Notes: generated by a model from the sequence alone, not told the origin. A stretch of DNA of 61,246 nucleotides from an uncultured Saprospiraceae bacterium (GCA_937942435.1 CALDEM010000025.1:1-61246); one strand, 5' to 3'; positions 41,546 through 51,506 are shown, counted from the stretch's first letter. Numbers and translations are program-made.

Positions 41546-43621
41546 CTAAAACCGCCACCTGACCTGAGCCTTCACCCGACTGATCGTACTCCCTTCAATA
41601 AGATTGTCTTTAGAGCTGACAAAGTCAGCACCAAAGAAGTTGGTTTGCTCCCAGCGGACTTCGGCCATGATACTTCTACTTAGATTATAACGTGCCAGTG
41701 CATAATATCTAAATCCATGTCCTGAGAAGGAAGGGATAAAGTACTCAAACAACAGATCATTTTCATAAGTGTAGATACGAGCATCAAAGTCTGAGATATT
41801 AAAGTAGGCCACACGTGCACTGACCATGAGTGGACTTTCTAATTTTCTACTGATGATGTCTTGATAGATGAGGATACCTTTTTCAGTTTCATTCTCTTTG
41901 TGGTATAGAGAGCCTTCTATGCGGCTTCTAAGTTCTATGCCATTGCCGATCTGATGGCTGGCATGTAGTCGGAGTCTTTGGATCTTTCTGGCTACTGGTA
42001 TATCGATGAGTAAGTCTTCATTGCTATTTTCATCTTTTACTTCATAGCGATATTGGAGATAGAGATGTCGCTTTCTTCTTTCTTTATAATCTAATCGTAG
42101 GAGATATTCTTTACCTGAAGATGGTCCATCTACTCTAAATCGTAACCAATCATTTTTCCAATTGTCAACAAAGCCACGGATGCTCCATTTCTTTGCAGGT
42201 CTATATTCAAAACCTATGTATAGCCCTCTTTCATTATTTGCAGAAGTGCTCTCCCCAAATGCATTAGCGTAGAGAGATTGGTATCTCTGCCCATAATCTC
42301 TATAGACCATGGCCACATCAAATGACGGATCCAATGTCTTCACTAAGCCATGCATATGTGCCCAGCCGTTGGTGGAGCTGCGCGCTACTTCTCCATAAAG
42401 ATTCCAACCTCCAAGTAGTGCATTATAATCTACACTCATATTGGTTAAGCGATCACCTTGCCATCGAAATATTTGATAAGGTTGTAGTCTACTTGCAAAG
42501 GATTTGTCAAAGCTGTGATGGATCAAGTTAAAGCCTAATTCTAAATTGTCATATACCTTGACATCAGTGGCACAACCAACAGTTAGTTCATATACCCCAT
42601 CTTGATCGGACCGCTCACCAGTTGTACGATGTAAGCCACCTAATGGTAACGAGGAGAATTCTGTAACTGGTAGGGTGTCCTGAAGGAGATTAGCATCTCT
42701 CGGTATATAAGATGCAAAGAGTATACTCTGCCAAGCATTACTTTGTGGTGCTATGTCCAGTGCAACACCACGGAATGCGAGATTCTCCGCAACACTATTA
42801 TAAGCTCTGATGCCTTGACGACCTTTTTTAATAGAAGTACTCAGCGAACTCTTACCCGTCCCAAATGCACTATGCGCCACGAGTCCTTGACCCATGCTGA
42901 TATTATAATCACCAATGTTGATCTGTCTGATCCATGGCGACACGTCCTTCTTCTGATAGTGCAGCGAGAGATAGTCCAGACCAGTCTCCGCATATTGGTT
43001 AGTGAGCAGCTCTCCTGCATCCTTCTCGATAATCAAGCCATATCGCTCTGTAGAAGAGTTGTGGTTATACCGCAGATAGAGATGGTTCTTATCACCTATA
43101 AACTTTGGTTCTGCTCCATTGACTGATTGAAAGCCTCTGGCAGTTTCTATATTATATCTCCACTTAAAGTAAATGTTGTTATTCTGATTTTCTAAAGAAG
43201 TAATCCTTAGATCCTGATTAGAAGTTTTAGGCGCGCTGACTGTCACAAATAACCTCAACGAGTTGAGCTTATCAAATGTCAGACCTGGTACAGACTGTAG
43301 TTCATATATAGTGATGAAGTCTCCATATGTGCCTCTGTAGGAGATGATGTTTTGTACATCAGCATCTGAGAGGAAGACCAGCTGAGACAAAGTCGCCTCA
43401 TCCGCTTTGTTGATATCGAGTTTGTCATTATAAAAAGTAAGGAGCTCCTCATAGAGTGTGTTAAAGTCAAAATCTTCGCCTCCATTATTGAATTCTGTGA
43501 AGTCTTCTATCAGCGTTTGGATGGTCTGTTGGATATCAGAAGCTGGAGCTGAAGCTTGACTAAAAAGTGCAGCACATGAAAATGTAAAAAAAGTGGTCAG
43601 AAGGGCAATTTTTAGGTCCAT
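41546..43621 (-). CDS. Exported helix-hairpin-helix protein with predicted beta-barrel
   Basis: A 691-residue protein from the ATG at 43621, where a good signal peptide begins (MDLKIALLTTFFTFSCAALF, then SQA); the longer start at 43711 hides it. Residues 68-128 hold two ComEA-type helix-hairpin-helix units (KLDINKADEATLSQLVFLSD, then YRGTYGDFITIYELQSVPGL). Residues ~150-691 are alternating amphipathic strands rich in Tyr, Arg and Trp, ending in a terminal aromatic (AQVRWRF), as in outer membrane beta-barrels. The family is known in Bacteroidota as HhH-containing proteins with no proven function. HhH motifs normally bind DNA, so DNA binding at the cell surface is possible but unproven. Confidence 0.85.
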   Translation of the reverse strand: MDLKIALLTTFFTFSCAALFSQASAPASDIQQTIQTLIEDFTEFNNGGEDFDFNTLYEELLTFYNDKLDINKADEATLSQLVFLSDADVQNIISYRGTYGDFITIYELQSVPGLTFDKLNSLRLFVTVSAPKTSNQDLRITSLENQNNNIYFKWRYNIETARGFQSVNGAEPKFIGDKNHLYLRYNHNSSTERYGLIIEKDAGELLTNQYAETGLDYLSLHYQKKDVSPWIRQINIGDYNISMGQGLVAHSAFGTGKSSLSTSIKKGRQGIRAYNSVAENLAFRGVALDIAPQSNAWQSILFASYIPRDANLLQDTLPVTEFSSLPLGGLHRTTGERSDQDGVYELTVGCATDVKVYDNLELGFNLIHHSFDKSFASRLQPYQIFRWQGDRLTNMSVDYNALLGGWNLYGEVARSSTNGWAHMHGLVKTLDPSFDVAMVYRDYGQRYQSLYANAFGESTSANNERGLYIGFEYRPAKKWSIRGFVDNWKNDWLRFRVDGPSSGKEYLLRLDYKERRKRHLYLQYRYEVKDENSNEDLLIDIPVARKIQRLRLHASHQIGNGIELRSRIEGSLYHKENETEKGILIYQDIISRKLESPLMVSARVAYFNISDFDARIYTYENDLLFEYFIPSFSGHGFRYYALARYNLSRSIMAEVRWEQTNFFGADFVSSKDNLIEGSTISRVKAQVRWRF

Positions 43622-43864
43622 TTGGGCAAAATAAGAGCTCAAAAACTGGTTTGAAGCCGTTTTTTGGGATAAAATGTCATTTTTATCAGTTTTCACACTC
43701 ATTTTAGCCATAACAAGCTATTTGTACTTAAGTATCTGATAACCAGATAGATACATATGAAAGGCTGTTTTTGGCAATAACAAAAGTTATTCTTACTCAA
43801 TCTATAGTTCACCGTCCTCTCTTTACTTTCGTTTCATTGTTAAATCATAAAGAAAAGAAATACT

Positions 43865-44875
43865 ATGGCAAAGACTAAATTAGAGTACATATGGTTGGAT
43901 GGATATCAGCCATCTCAAAACATGAGAAGTAAGACCAAGGTCGTTAATGACTTTGACGGTAAGCTCTCATCATGTCCTGTTTGGTCATTTGACGGAAGTT
44001 CTACTAAGCAAGCAGAAGGTGGCTCATCTGATTGTCTACTGAAGCCAGTAGCGATCTTCCCAGATCCAGCGAGAGAAAATGGTTACTTAGTCATGACTGA
44101 AGTGCTTAACCCAGATGGTACTCCGCATGTCTCTAACTCAAGAGCATTGATCCAAGATGATGACAATGACTTCTGGTTTGGATTTGAGCAAGAGTACTTC
44201 CTTATGGATGTGAAGACTCAGTTGCCACTTGGATTTCCGATCGGCGGTTACCCAGGCCCACAAGGGATGTACTACTGCTCTGTAGGAGGTAAGAATACTT
44301 GGGGGAGAGACTTCGTAGAGACACACGCTGACTTATGTATAGACGCTGGACTTAACTTTGAAGGTATCAACCAAGAGGTTGCAGCTGGACAGTGGGAGTT
44401 CCAATTATTTGCCAAAGGAGCAAAGAAAGCAGGAGATGAGATATGGGTTGCAAGATACCTATTGGATAGATTGACAGAGGACTATGGTTACTATATCGAG
44501 TACCACCCGAAGCCGATCAAAGGAGATTGGAATGGTTCAGGTATGCATGCTAACTTCTCTAACACAGTTCTACGGACTTGTGGTAGCCAAGAGAAGTACG
44601 AAGAGATCTGTAGCAAGTTTAAGCCAAAGCAAAGAATCAAAGATGCAATCGCAGCTTACGGAGCATACAACGATCAGAGACTAACGGGTCTGCATGAGAC
44701 GCAGTCTATCAAGAAGTTCTCGTTTGGTATATCTGATAGAGGAGCGTCTATCCGTATCCCTATCGCAACAGTAGAAGGCGGTTGGAAAGGATGGTTAGAG
44801 GACAGAAGACCTGCTTCTAATGCCGATCCATACAAAGTAGCTAATAACATCATCAACACGGTGAAGGATTTATAA
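43865..44875 (+). CDS. glnA: Glutamine synthetase, GSII type
   Basis: A 336-residue glutamine synthetase of the eukaryote-like type II class, forming glutamine from glutamate, ammonia and ATP. LEYIWLDGYQPSQNMRSKTK, CPVWSFDGSSTKQAEGGSSD (beta-grasp and metal region), FGFEQEYFLMD (metal Glu), NFEGINQEVAAGQWEFQLF, GSGMHANFSN and NDQRLTGLHET are GSII motifs. The adenylylation Tyr loop of GSI is absent, so it is not regulated that way. Codon use looks optimised for high expression. About 240 bases separate it from the divergent HhH gene, room for a strong promoter, and a clear terminator follows. Confidence 0.95.
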   Translation: MAKTKLEYIWLDGYQPSQNMRSKTKVVNDFDGKLSSCPVWSFDGSSTKQAEGGSSDCLLKPVAIFPDPARENGYLVMTEVLNPDGTPHVSNSRALIQDDDNDFWFGFEQEYFLMDVKTQLPLGFPIGGYPGPQGMYYCSVGGKNTWGRDFVETHADLCIDAGLNFEGINQEVAAGQWEFQLFAKGAKKAGDEIWVARYLLDRLTEDYGYYIEYHPKPIKGDWNGSGMHANFSNTVLRTCGSQEKYEEICSKFKPKQRIKDAIAAYGAYNDQRLTGLHETQSIKKFSFGISDRGASIRIPIATVEGGWKGWLEDRRPASNADPYKVANNIINTVKDL

Positions 44876-44898
44876 GATAGTCATCATGAAAGTGAAGA

Positions 44899-44928
44899 GG
44901 GAAGCTGAGTAATTAGCTTCCCTTTTTT
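44899..44928 (+). terminator. Intrinsic terminator of glnA
   Basis: GGGAAGCT (44899-44906) pairs perfectly with AGCTTCCC (44915-44922), 8-base loop, followed by six T (44923-44928). Located 23 bases after the glnA stop. Confidence 0.93.
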
Positions 44929-45006
44929 GTTGGACAGCTAAACTTGTTTGGCTGCATGTATAAGTTTTTCGTGATTTTGGCTGTCATTGATCTTTTGATT
45001 GAAAGC

Positions 45007-45546
45007 CTACTCCAACGCCTCCCATGCTTCCATCGTCCCCTTTGATATCTGATACTCCATTAATGATAACCAACCGTCTTCTGTTTTAATCAGCAGCATC
45101 TCAAGGTGTATGACACTATTAGCTAAAACATTGCCATCACTATCCTCTGAGGTAAATAGAAAAAGTCCTGTTTCATGAGCGCTTGTCTCATCTCCGATCC
45201 TTTGAGAAAATCGAAACTGCACATTGTCATTGCGCTTACCCTCCTTTGTTTCTTTGAAGCCTTGCTTCCAACCAGCCAATGCCTTCGCTATGGGTATAGA
45301 AGTTTTGTTTTCTCCGACTGCAAATACTACAACTGCATCGTCATGATATAGAGCTTCATAACCTTCAAAATCACCCTCCCGTACTGTCTTAGATAATTGA
45401 GCCCAGTAGGCATCAAGTTCTGCCAGTCGCGTAGAATCTTGAGCGGTGAGCACTACAGGCGACGCACTTTGACTAGTGTGGTTTGCCTCAGTTGATACGA
45501 TGCTTAATGTGAGTAGTGAAACCAATAATAGGAGTATTTTATACAT
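45007..45546 (-). CDS. Exported NTF2/SnoaL-like (DUF4440-type) protein
   Basis: A 179-residue protein with a Sec signal (YKILLLLVSLLTLSIVSTEA). The mature domain has the NTF2-like order DAYWAQLSKTVREGDFEGYE, LYHDDAVVVFAVGENKTSIP, VQFRFSQRIGDETSAHETGL, FLFTSEDSDG and MLLIKTEDGWLSLMEYQIS. Probably a small ligand-binding domain in the periplasm; no enzymatic role can be assigned. Paralogous in fold to 39541-40053, though that one is a lipoprotein. Monocistronic, with about 190 bases to the divergent oxidoreductase gene. Confidence 0.83.
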   Translation of the reverse strand: MYKILLLLVSLLTLSIVSTEANHTSQSASPVVLTAQDSTRLAELDAYWAQLSKTVREGDFEGYEALYHDDAVVVFAVGENKTSIPIAKALAGWKQGFKETKEGKRNDNVQFRFSQRIGDETSAHETGLFLFTSEDSDGNVLANSVIHLEMLLIKTEDGWLSLMEYQISKGTMEAWEALE

Positions 45547-45737
45547 GACTTGGTATTTTGATTAAAGTACGACTGAGTTATAAATATAACAATTGGATCC
45601 ATGCGGACATCTAAACTTGTTTGACTGATGGTATGAACTTTCTTTTGATTTTAATTTTGATTGATGTTTTGATTAAACGTCCGTTCTGATGCGTATCTCA
45701 AGAATTCTTAAATTACACTTCTAATGATAGCTCGATT

Positions 45738-46919
45738 ATGACTAATGATATTATAGTAGTTGGCGCAGGTGTATTTGGAGTTTTTACAGCTATAGAGCTC
45801 GCTAAAAGAAATTATAAAGTCACGCTCTTAGAATCAGGACAAATCCCAAACCCCAAGGCCGCTTCAACAGATATCTCTAAAGTAGTCCGTGTAGAGTATG
45901 GTGCTGATCACGAATACTTTAAGATGGCAGCAGCCAGTATGGCCCAGTGGCGTAATTGGAATGAAGTGCTAAATGAAGCGGTGTTTCAAGAGATCGGCTT
46001 TTTAATGCTTTCATCATCTAATATCACAAAGGATCAGGACACTTATGAAGCACATAGTTTAAAGATCCTGTTATCGGAAGGATATGAAGTGGAGCAGCTC
46101 AATAGGGATGAACTTGCCATGAGATTTCCAAGCATAGCGCAAGGTCGATACGAGTCTGGTATCTACAATCCACAAGGAGGTTTTGTTAGATCGGGTACGG
46201 CGATCGAATTGTTGTGTCGTTATGCAAGGAGTAGAGGTGTTATCATTTTAGAAAATACTGGAGTATCTACATTGATTAAAGAAGGTGATCAAGTAAATGG
46301 AGTGGAAAGTGTACATGGCGACAAGTACTTTGCAGATCAAATAGTCGCAACAACTGGAGCGCATACGCCATATCTTATACCAGAGTTACAACCATATTTT
46401 ACAATTACAGGACATCCCATTTTTTGGTTGCGGCCAGAACATTCTGAAACATTTAGCTCAAACAAGTTACCAGTCTTTATGGCTGATATAGCGAACACCG
46501 GTTATTACGGATTTCCTTACAATGAGATAGAAGGTGTAGTCAAGATATCAAAGCACGCAGCAGGTGTGGCTCAACATCCTGATGCAGATAGGATCGTCTC
46601 AGAAGCTGATGCTGCAGACATGAGAGCCTTCGTAAAAACATCATTTCCATCTCTCGCAGATGCTCCATTAAAGTATACCAGGAGGTGTTTGTACACAGAT
46701 ACTTTGGATGGACATTATTGGATCGATAGACATCCAACACTCAAAGGACTAACTGTATCCAGTGGCGGTTCTGGACATGGCATGAAGATGGGGCCAGAGT
46801 TAGGACGGATGACTGCAGATGTTGTAGAGGGGCGCAGTCATGGATATTCTAATAGATATGATTGGCGCCATATATCATCGGATAAGATTAGAAAAGAAGA
46901 GGCGCGGTTGAGTGAGTGA
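45738..46919 (+). CDS. DAO-family FAD oxidoreductase, monomeric sarcosine oxidase-like
   Basis: A 393-residue flavoenzyme. IIVVGAGVFGVFTAIELAKR is the FAD-binding Rossmann motif. The C-terminal part CLYTDTLDGHYWIDRHPTLK, then SSGGSGHGMKMGPELG, matches monomeric sarcosine oxidase/N-methyltryptophan oxidase, including Cys317 at the site that carries the covalent 8-alpha-S-cysteinyl FAD. The family oxidises N-methylated or cyclic amino acids and releases hydrogen peroxide. The real substrate cannot be told. Convergent with the P450 gene with 9 bases between. Confidence 0.9.
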   Translation: MTNDIIVVGAGVFGVFTAIELAKRNYKVTLLESGQIPNPKAASTDISKVVRVEYGADHEYFKMAAASMAQWRNWNEVLNEAVFQEIGFLMLSSSNITKDQDTYEAHSLKILLSEGYEVEQLNRDELAMRFPSIAQGRYESGIYNPQGGFVRSGTAIELLCRYARSRGVIILENTGVSTLIKEGDQVNGVESVHGDKYFADQIVATTGAHTPYLIPELQPYFTITGHPIFWLRPEHSETFSSNKLPVFMADIANTGYYGFPYNEIEGVVKISKHAAGVAQHPDADRIVSEADAADMRAFVKTSFPSLADAPLKYTRRCLYTDTLDGHYWIDRHPTLKGLTVSSGGSGHGMKMGPELGRMTADVVEGRSHGYSNRYDWRHISSDKIRKEEARLSE

Positions 46920-46928
46920 AACCACTGA

Positions 46929-48260
46929 TTAAATCTTGCTTATAAACATCGGCAGATCATCAGTAGGGTTCTTTAAGGGCACATCTTTAATGGGGACCTG
47001 ATATCCTTCTGGGACAGATAATTTGTAATCCTTGAGCAACATGGTCATCGCAAGTTTGATCAGCATCTCAGCGAATGAATAACCGATGCAATGATGCTTT
47101 CCGGCACCAAATGGCGCATATGCAAAAGGGCACTTTGATTGTTCGTTACGTTCTTTACCAAATCGTTCTGGATCAAAGTCATGTGGGTTAGTTGCCCAGT
47201 TTCGTTTGTCATGATGAGTGAGCTCATAGACAACGTTGACAACAGTATTCTTAGGTAGGTGATGACCATCGACTTCTATGTCTTTTTCTAATTTTCTGAC
47301 AGAAGTAGTGAGTGGTGGCTGTTTTCTTAATGTCTCCTTCATGAAGAGTCCTATGTTTTCTAATTGTCTTAAGTGTTTGACTTGTAGATCACCTTTTAAA
47401 TCAAATGACAATGCTTCTTCCCTTAGGCGCTCTTGCCAACTCGGATCTTTGGCCATAAAATAACTCATCATGGAGAGTGTGATCGCAGTCGTATCATGAG
47501 CTGCCATCAATACAAAGATGAGATGATCGATGATCTCGATATCTGTAAACTGGTTACCTTCTTCGCTTTTGGCAAGACAGAGTCTACTGAAGAGATCTTT
47601 GTCAGGGTTAGCTCTTTTATCACTGATGATAGACTTGAAGTAATTGACCAAATATTTGCGTCCAGCGATACCCTTGCCATAAGCAGTCCATGGCAGTCTG
47701 ATAGGTAAAGTAGAAGCAGCGTTAACAATATCAGATATGGCCTTGTTGATGTTTTTTAAATCATCTTTTAATGTAATCCCAAAGAAGATCTTGGCAGCTA
47801 TTTGCAAGGTGAGCTCTTTAAAAAACGGAAAAAACAAAACCCTCTTCTTTCCCTCTAATTTTTCTAATTCTCGAGCGATGATCTCTGGCATTTGGTCAAG
47901 ATAACCTTGCATTGGTTCTTTTTTAAATGCTTCATTCATGATACTGCGATGATATTGATGTTGATCGCCATCCATCAGCATCAAACCGTTAGGGAAGAGG
48001 TCAGATAGACTTAACTCCCAGGCTTCTTTGTTGGAGGTAAACTTGGCTCCTTCAACAAGTATCAACTTGTTAGCAGCGGGTCCACAAAGAACCACAGATG
48101 TCCCAAGAGGTGTGTTATACTTAAACACGTCACCATATTTATCTCTGCGGTCTGTCCAAAACTTTGAAGCATTGCGTACAAATGGAAAGAAGTGACCAAA
48201 GAAAGGTAAGCCCTTGTCGCCTGGGATGTGCGCTAATGCTTTAGGAGATATTATGCTCAT
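46929..48260 (-). CDS. Cytochrome P450
   Basis: A 443-residue soluble P450 starting at ATG 48260 (MSIISPKALAHIPGDKGLPF; the longer frame adds 25 non-conserved residues). I-helix motif AAHDTTAI (253-260) with the acid-alcohol pair, K-helix ETLR (309-312), FDPERF and the heme loop FGAGKHHCIG with the ligand Cys391. This is the CYP120/CYP26-like style of sequence. No ferredoxin or reductase gene is adjacent, so electron donors lie elsewhere. Substrate unknown. It diverges from the sulfatase remnant across about 80 bases. Confidence 0.94.
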   Translation of the reverse strand: MSIISPKALAHIPGDKGLPFFGHFFPFVRNASKFWTDRRDKYGDVFKYNTPLGTSVVLCGPAANKLILVEGAKFTSNKEAWELSLSDLFPNGLMLMDGDQHQYHRSIMNEAFKKEPMQGYLDQMPEIIARELEKLEGKKRVLFFPFFKELTLQIAAKIFFGITLKDDLKNINKAISDIVNAASTLPIRLPWTAYGKGIAGRKYLVNYFKSIISDKRANPDKDLFSRLCLAKSEEGNQFTDIEIIDHLIFVLMAAHDTTAITLSMMSYFMAKDPSWQERLREEALSFDLKGDLQVKHLRQLENIGLFMKETLRKQPPLTTSVRKLEKDIEVDGHHLPKNTVVNVVYELTHHDKRNWATNPHDFDPERFGKERNEQSKCPFAYAPFGAGKHHCIGYSFAEMLIKLAMTMLLKDYKLSVPEGYQVPIKDVPLKNPTDDLPMFISKI

Positions 48261-48343
48261 AAACTGTCTTGATATAGGATGGAAGTTAATGGAAAAATTT
48301 TGAGAGCTAAGATTTCTTCGTACTATTAAATCCAACTTTGATT

Positions 48344-49035
48344 ATGTTAGACAAAACACTGTTAGGTTATAAGATGGCAGGCGTGTTTAGTGTGCTACTA
48401 TTTAGTTTTTTTCAAACAGTAAGTCTTGCAGCATCTGGCCCAAGTGCTTACTTTAAGTTTTATGAAGGAGAAGGAGGTCTTAGAGTACCATCGATCGTAT
48501 CTGGCCCTGGCATACCGCAAGGTAACAAAGAGTCAGCCCAACGAAGATCACTGATGTCTCACATACTTTACTCGAAATTGCAGGAATAGTACATAATGAA
48601 CCCATGGATAGTCGAAGTTTGATGCCTGTGTTCTCTGATGAGCAAGAAAGAGTATATCAGCCCGATGAGTCCATCGGTATGGAAGCTGTTAGTCAACGTG
48701 CGCTTTTTAAGGGAGATTACAAATTGTCACGAAGTGGTAAGCCGTATGGTGATGATATATGGCGATTGTATCACCTCGCTTCTGATCCAGGTGACACTAA
48801 TGACCTAGCTGAGGCGCAGCCAGACCTCTGTATAGAGATGCTTCAAGATTATCACGATTATACTGTAAGATACAATGTCAAGGAAATGCCTGTAGGCTAT
48901 GAAGCAGTAAGAGAGGTAACTATGAAGTTAGTTAGAAAACTGAGTGTGCCAGTGATTATATTTGGTGGTTTTCTAATTGCACTTTTTATAATTTTGATTG
49001 GAAAGAGGAGAATAAAAAAAGTAGTATTATCGTGA
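48344..49035 (+). pseudogene. Decayed sulfatase: catalytic part lost and frameshifted
   Basis: The frame begins MLDKTLLGYKMAGVFSVLLF, a signal peptide, and then jumps straight into the C-terminal half of a sulfatase (KFYEGEGGLRVPSIVSGPGI). The N-terminal ~300 residues with the metal sites and C-x-P-S-R signature are missing. After NKESA the frame is lost: the continuation TKITDVSHTLLEIAGIVHNE is found one base back, consistent with loss of one C from the run at 48537-48539. The second piece (ATG-like MDSRSLMPVF at 48604) runs to 49035 and ends with a membrane helix (VPVIIFGGFLIALFIILIG). It cannot be an active sulfatase. The remnant overlaps the PhoD-like start by 4 bases. Confidence 0.8.
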
Positions 49036-50642
49036 TCAAGTGGGGTTTAAGACTTTTTCTGTTTTTTGTTCTTGTACTTCTAATAGTATTCGTTAGGCAT
49101 TTTTATTTGCCTGCCTGTCATGAACCACAATACCCAACTTATAATGATTGGGATAGCGGTAAATTAAACCATATACTTCCCTCTGCTAATCATAGTGAGT
49201 TTTTGATCAAGACGTCTTTTGCTAAAACGTTAGAAGAAGCTCCGTTACTCATTGTATCCGATAGTATGGTTATACGAGGCGAGTCATCGGAGTCGTCAAG
49301 AAGGTATTGGTCCTTTCATGCTACAGATCTTCAACCTAACACAGAATATAAATTAATACTGGTCGATGATGATCACAATCCACTCGCTGATGGTTGGCCT
49401 CTCTCGACCTATCCTCACCCTGATAGCACAGCAGAGAAGCTTACGATACTGGCTTATACATGTGCAGGTGGGGTGGAAGACGAAGTATTGGGTAGAGAGA
49501 TATTTATAAAAACAGCTTATCGACAACAGTTGCTGTCTCGTGGCTTATCATTTGATCCTGATATTGTGATCGCCAATGGAGATCACATCTATTGGGATAG
49601 AAAGTCATTGGATAACACCTTTATAAAAAGACTGTTTAAACTTAGGCTCGATAACATATACGGACATCTTGATCTGGATCAGCCTATGACTAGTCAAGCT
49701 AACTTAGAAACCTTAAGCAATATCGCAGATGCGCAGATAGCAGAACTATATGGTTGTTTGCTGAGGTCTAAGCCAGTTTACTTCCTGACAGACGATCATG
49801 ACTTATTTGAAAATGATGAAGCACGAGAGGACATTGTTACTTTTCCACCGCAACCTTATATGATGGATGGAGCAGTATCAACACAATCCATGTACTATCC
49901 TGAATTTTTAACTGATCGTAATCGTCCTCAAAGGCTTACAGGTCAAGAAGGATCATTTAATCGCAATTATGGTACAATTAGATATGGTAATCTTTTAGAA
50001 GGATTGCTGTACGACGCAAAGCGGTATTCGACATTAACTGATGATACTTCTGCTGTGATGGTAGCGAGAGATGCAGAAGCTTGGATAGCAGACCGCACTG
50101 TAGCTGATGATACGAAGCACTTGTTACATATACCTTCGTCTCCAATCGCATGGACTGCTGGTAAGTGGAGTGAGTGGTACCCCGATGTTCTTCAAGCAGA
50201 TGGTTCTATAGCAACATCTCCTATGCAAAAACATCTCTGGCAAAGTGGATGGTGGTCACAGCATCAACGTCTATTGAACTATCTTAAGCAGTCAAGCCGG
50301 ACGCCTATTATATTACAAGGTGATCTACACAACTTGAGTTATGCGCTGATCCGGCAGAGTGGCGACATCTCTTTTGAAGATGATCCCATCCATGTGGTCG
50401 GTACGGGGCCTCTTGGATCAGGAGCGTTTGGTTTTCCAAGTTCGTTCAGAGGGACAGGAGCAGTTGTACCAGAAGATATGCAGATTAAAAAACTATTAGA
50501 TCAAACTGAAAAGAATGGTTTTTCAATTATAGAAGTAACTGTAGATCAAATCACGATATCTATGTATGCTTGGCGACCCGACGATGGGGTGGAGGTCATT
50601 GCTGATATGGAGCCATTGTTTAGATATACAATTCGTAATTAG
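49032..50642 (+). CDS. PhoD-like metallophosphatase, membrane-anchored
   Basis: A 536-residue protein that starts with GTG at 49032, overlapping the sulfatase remnant stop as GTGA. An N-terminal hydrophobic helix (GLRLFLFFVLVLLIVFVRHF) anchors or exports it. A Fn3-like segment precedes the phosphatase. Metal-binding motifs of the calcineurin/PhoD superfamily: TILAYTCAGG, IVIANGDHIYWDRK, YFLTDDHDLFEND, and ILQGDLHNLSYALI. The PhoD family hydrolyses phosphodiesters and phosphomonoesters outside the cytoplasm. Start is likely correct because of the overlap, though a later in-frame ATG would remove the anchor. Substrate unknown. Confidence 0.85.
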   Translation: MIKWGLRLFLFFVLVLLIVFVRHFYLPACHEPQYPTYNDWDSGKLNHILPSANHSEFLIKTSFAKTLEEAPLLIVSDSMVIRGESSESSRRYWSFHATDLQPNTEYKLILVDDDHNPLADGWPLSTYPHPDSTAEKLTILAYTCAGGVEDEVLGREIFIKTAYRQQLLSRGLSFDPDIVIANGDHIYWDRKSLDNTFIKRLFKLRLDNIYGHLDLDQPMTSQANLETLSNIADAQIAELYGCLLRSKPVYFLTDDHDLFENDEAREDIVTFPPQPYMMDGAVSTQSMYYPEFLTDRNRPQRLTGQEGSFNRNYGTIRYGNLLEGLLYDAKRYSTLTDDTSAVMVARDAEAWIADRTVADDTKHLLHIPSSPIAWTAGKWSEWYPDVLQADGSIATSPMQKHLWQSGWWSQHQRLLNYLKQSSRTPIILQGDLHNLSYALIRQSGDISFEDDPIHVVGTGPLGSGAFGFPSSFRGTGAVVPEDMQIKKLLDQTEKNGFSIIEVTVDQITISMYAWRPDDGVEVIADMEPLFRYTIRN

Positions 50643-50729
50643 ATTTAGAGAGTTATATTGTAGTCCATGTAGCTTAAATCAGATTTATAATGTTTCTTAT
50701 TTAACAAAGATCACTTAATTTGCGAAAGC

Positions 50730-51452
50730 ATGGTAGAGAAGAAATACAGAACATTCAACCCCAAAGTAGACGATGCCAACTGGCAAGCGCTATTTGAAAA
50801 ACACTTTCAGGATCTTCAGTCCCTGAGTGCTATCTCAACACTTTGGATATCTGGATTTTCTAAGTTGGGTATAGATAACAGTAAGCGACCGACTGCTCGA
50901 CAGCTGACCCAAGCCATCAAGCCTTACACAGGCTATACCTTCATACAAACAGAGGAGAATATAATCTTAGAGCAGATTGATTGGTATACCATGATTTCTA
51001 ATTACGAGATGCCCATGACCAATTTTGTACGGACACCTGAGGAGTTGGGATATTGTGATGAACCAGATATTTGGCATGACATTATGGGACATATCCCTTT
51101 TTTAGCAGAGCAAGATTATTCTGAGATGTACCAACAACTCGCTGCGACATACATCCTAGCCTACAATTCTAATCGAGAGGACCTGTTACCTGAGTTGGAC
51201 TTTGTTGGTGGGATGCTGATTGAGTTGGGTTTAATCAGAGAGCCATCTGGGATCAAAGCGCTAGGTTCGACCTTTTATTCTTCTTCGGAAGTGTTTGAAG
51301 CCTATAAGCCTGAAAACCAGATAGATTTCACAATGGATGCTTTAAGGTCTGGCGAATCATATGATCGGCATAGCTTTCAAGGAAAGTACTATATCATCGA
51401 TTCTATGGATCAGCTAGGTGCCATCATCGACTCGATATCGCGTAGGCTATAA
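50730..51452 (+). CDS. Aromatic amino acid hydroxylase (phenylalanine 4-monooxygenase-like)
   Basis: A 240-residue non-heme iron hydroxylase. MTNFVRTPEELGYCDEPDIW precedes the iron motif HDIMGHIPFL with His116 and His121; the third ligand is probably Glu165 in GMLIELGLIREP. Such enzymes hydroxylate Phe (or Tyr, Trp) using tetrahydropterin. It is at the short end for the bacterial PhhA family. No PhhB (pterin dehydratase) gene is adjacent; folE, the first step of pterin supply, is about 31 kb away. The SLC13 permease follows after 54 bases and may be cotranscribed. Confidence 0.92.
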   Translation: MVEKKYRTFNPKVDDANWQALFEKHFQDLQSLSAISTLWISGFSKLGIDNSKRPTARQLTQAIKPYTGYTFIQTEENIILEQIDWYTMISNYEMPMTNFVRTPEELGYCDEPDIWHDIMGHIPFLAEQDYSEMYQQLAATYILAYNSNREDLLPELDFVGGMLIELGLIREPSGIKALGSTFYSSSEVFEAYKPENQIDFTMDALRSGESYDRHSFQGKYYIIDSMDQLGAIIDSISRRL

Positions 51453-51506
51453 TTGAGTGTGCCTTAGTTGATAGGCGATTGGCTTACGTCTTCCTATATT
51501 AGCAAC

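Noticed and set aside
41313..41558. 81-codon minus-strand frame
   Set aside because: No start context, no recognisable domain, composition like non-coding DNA; overlaps the end of the HhH gene.
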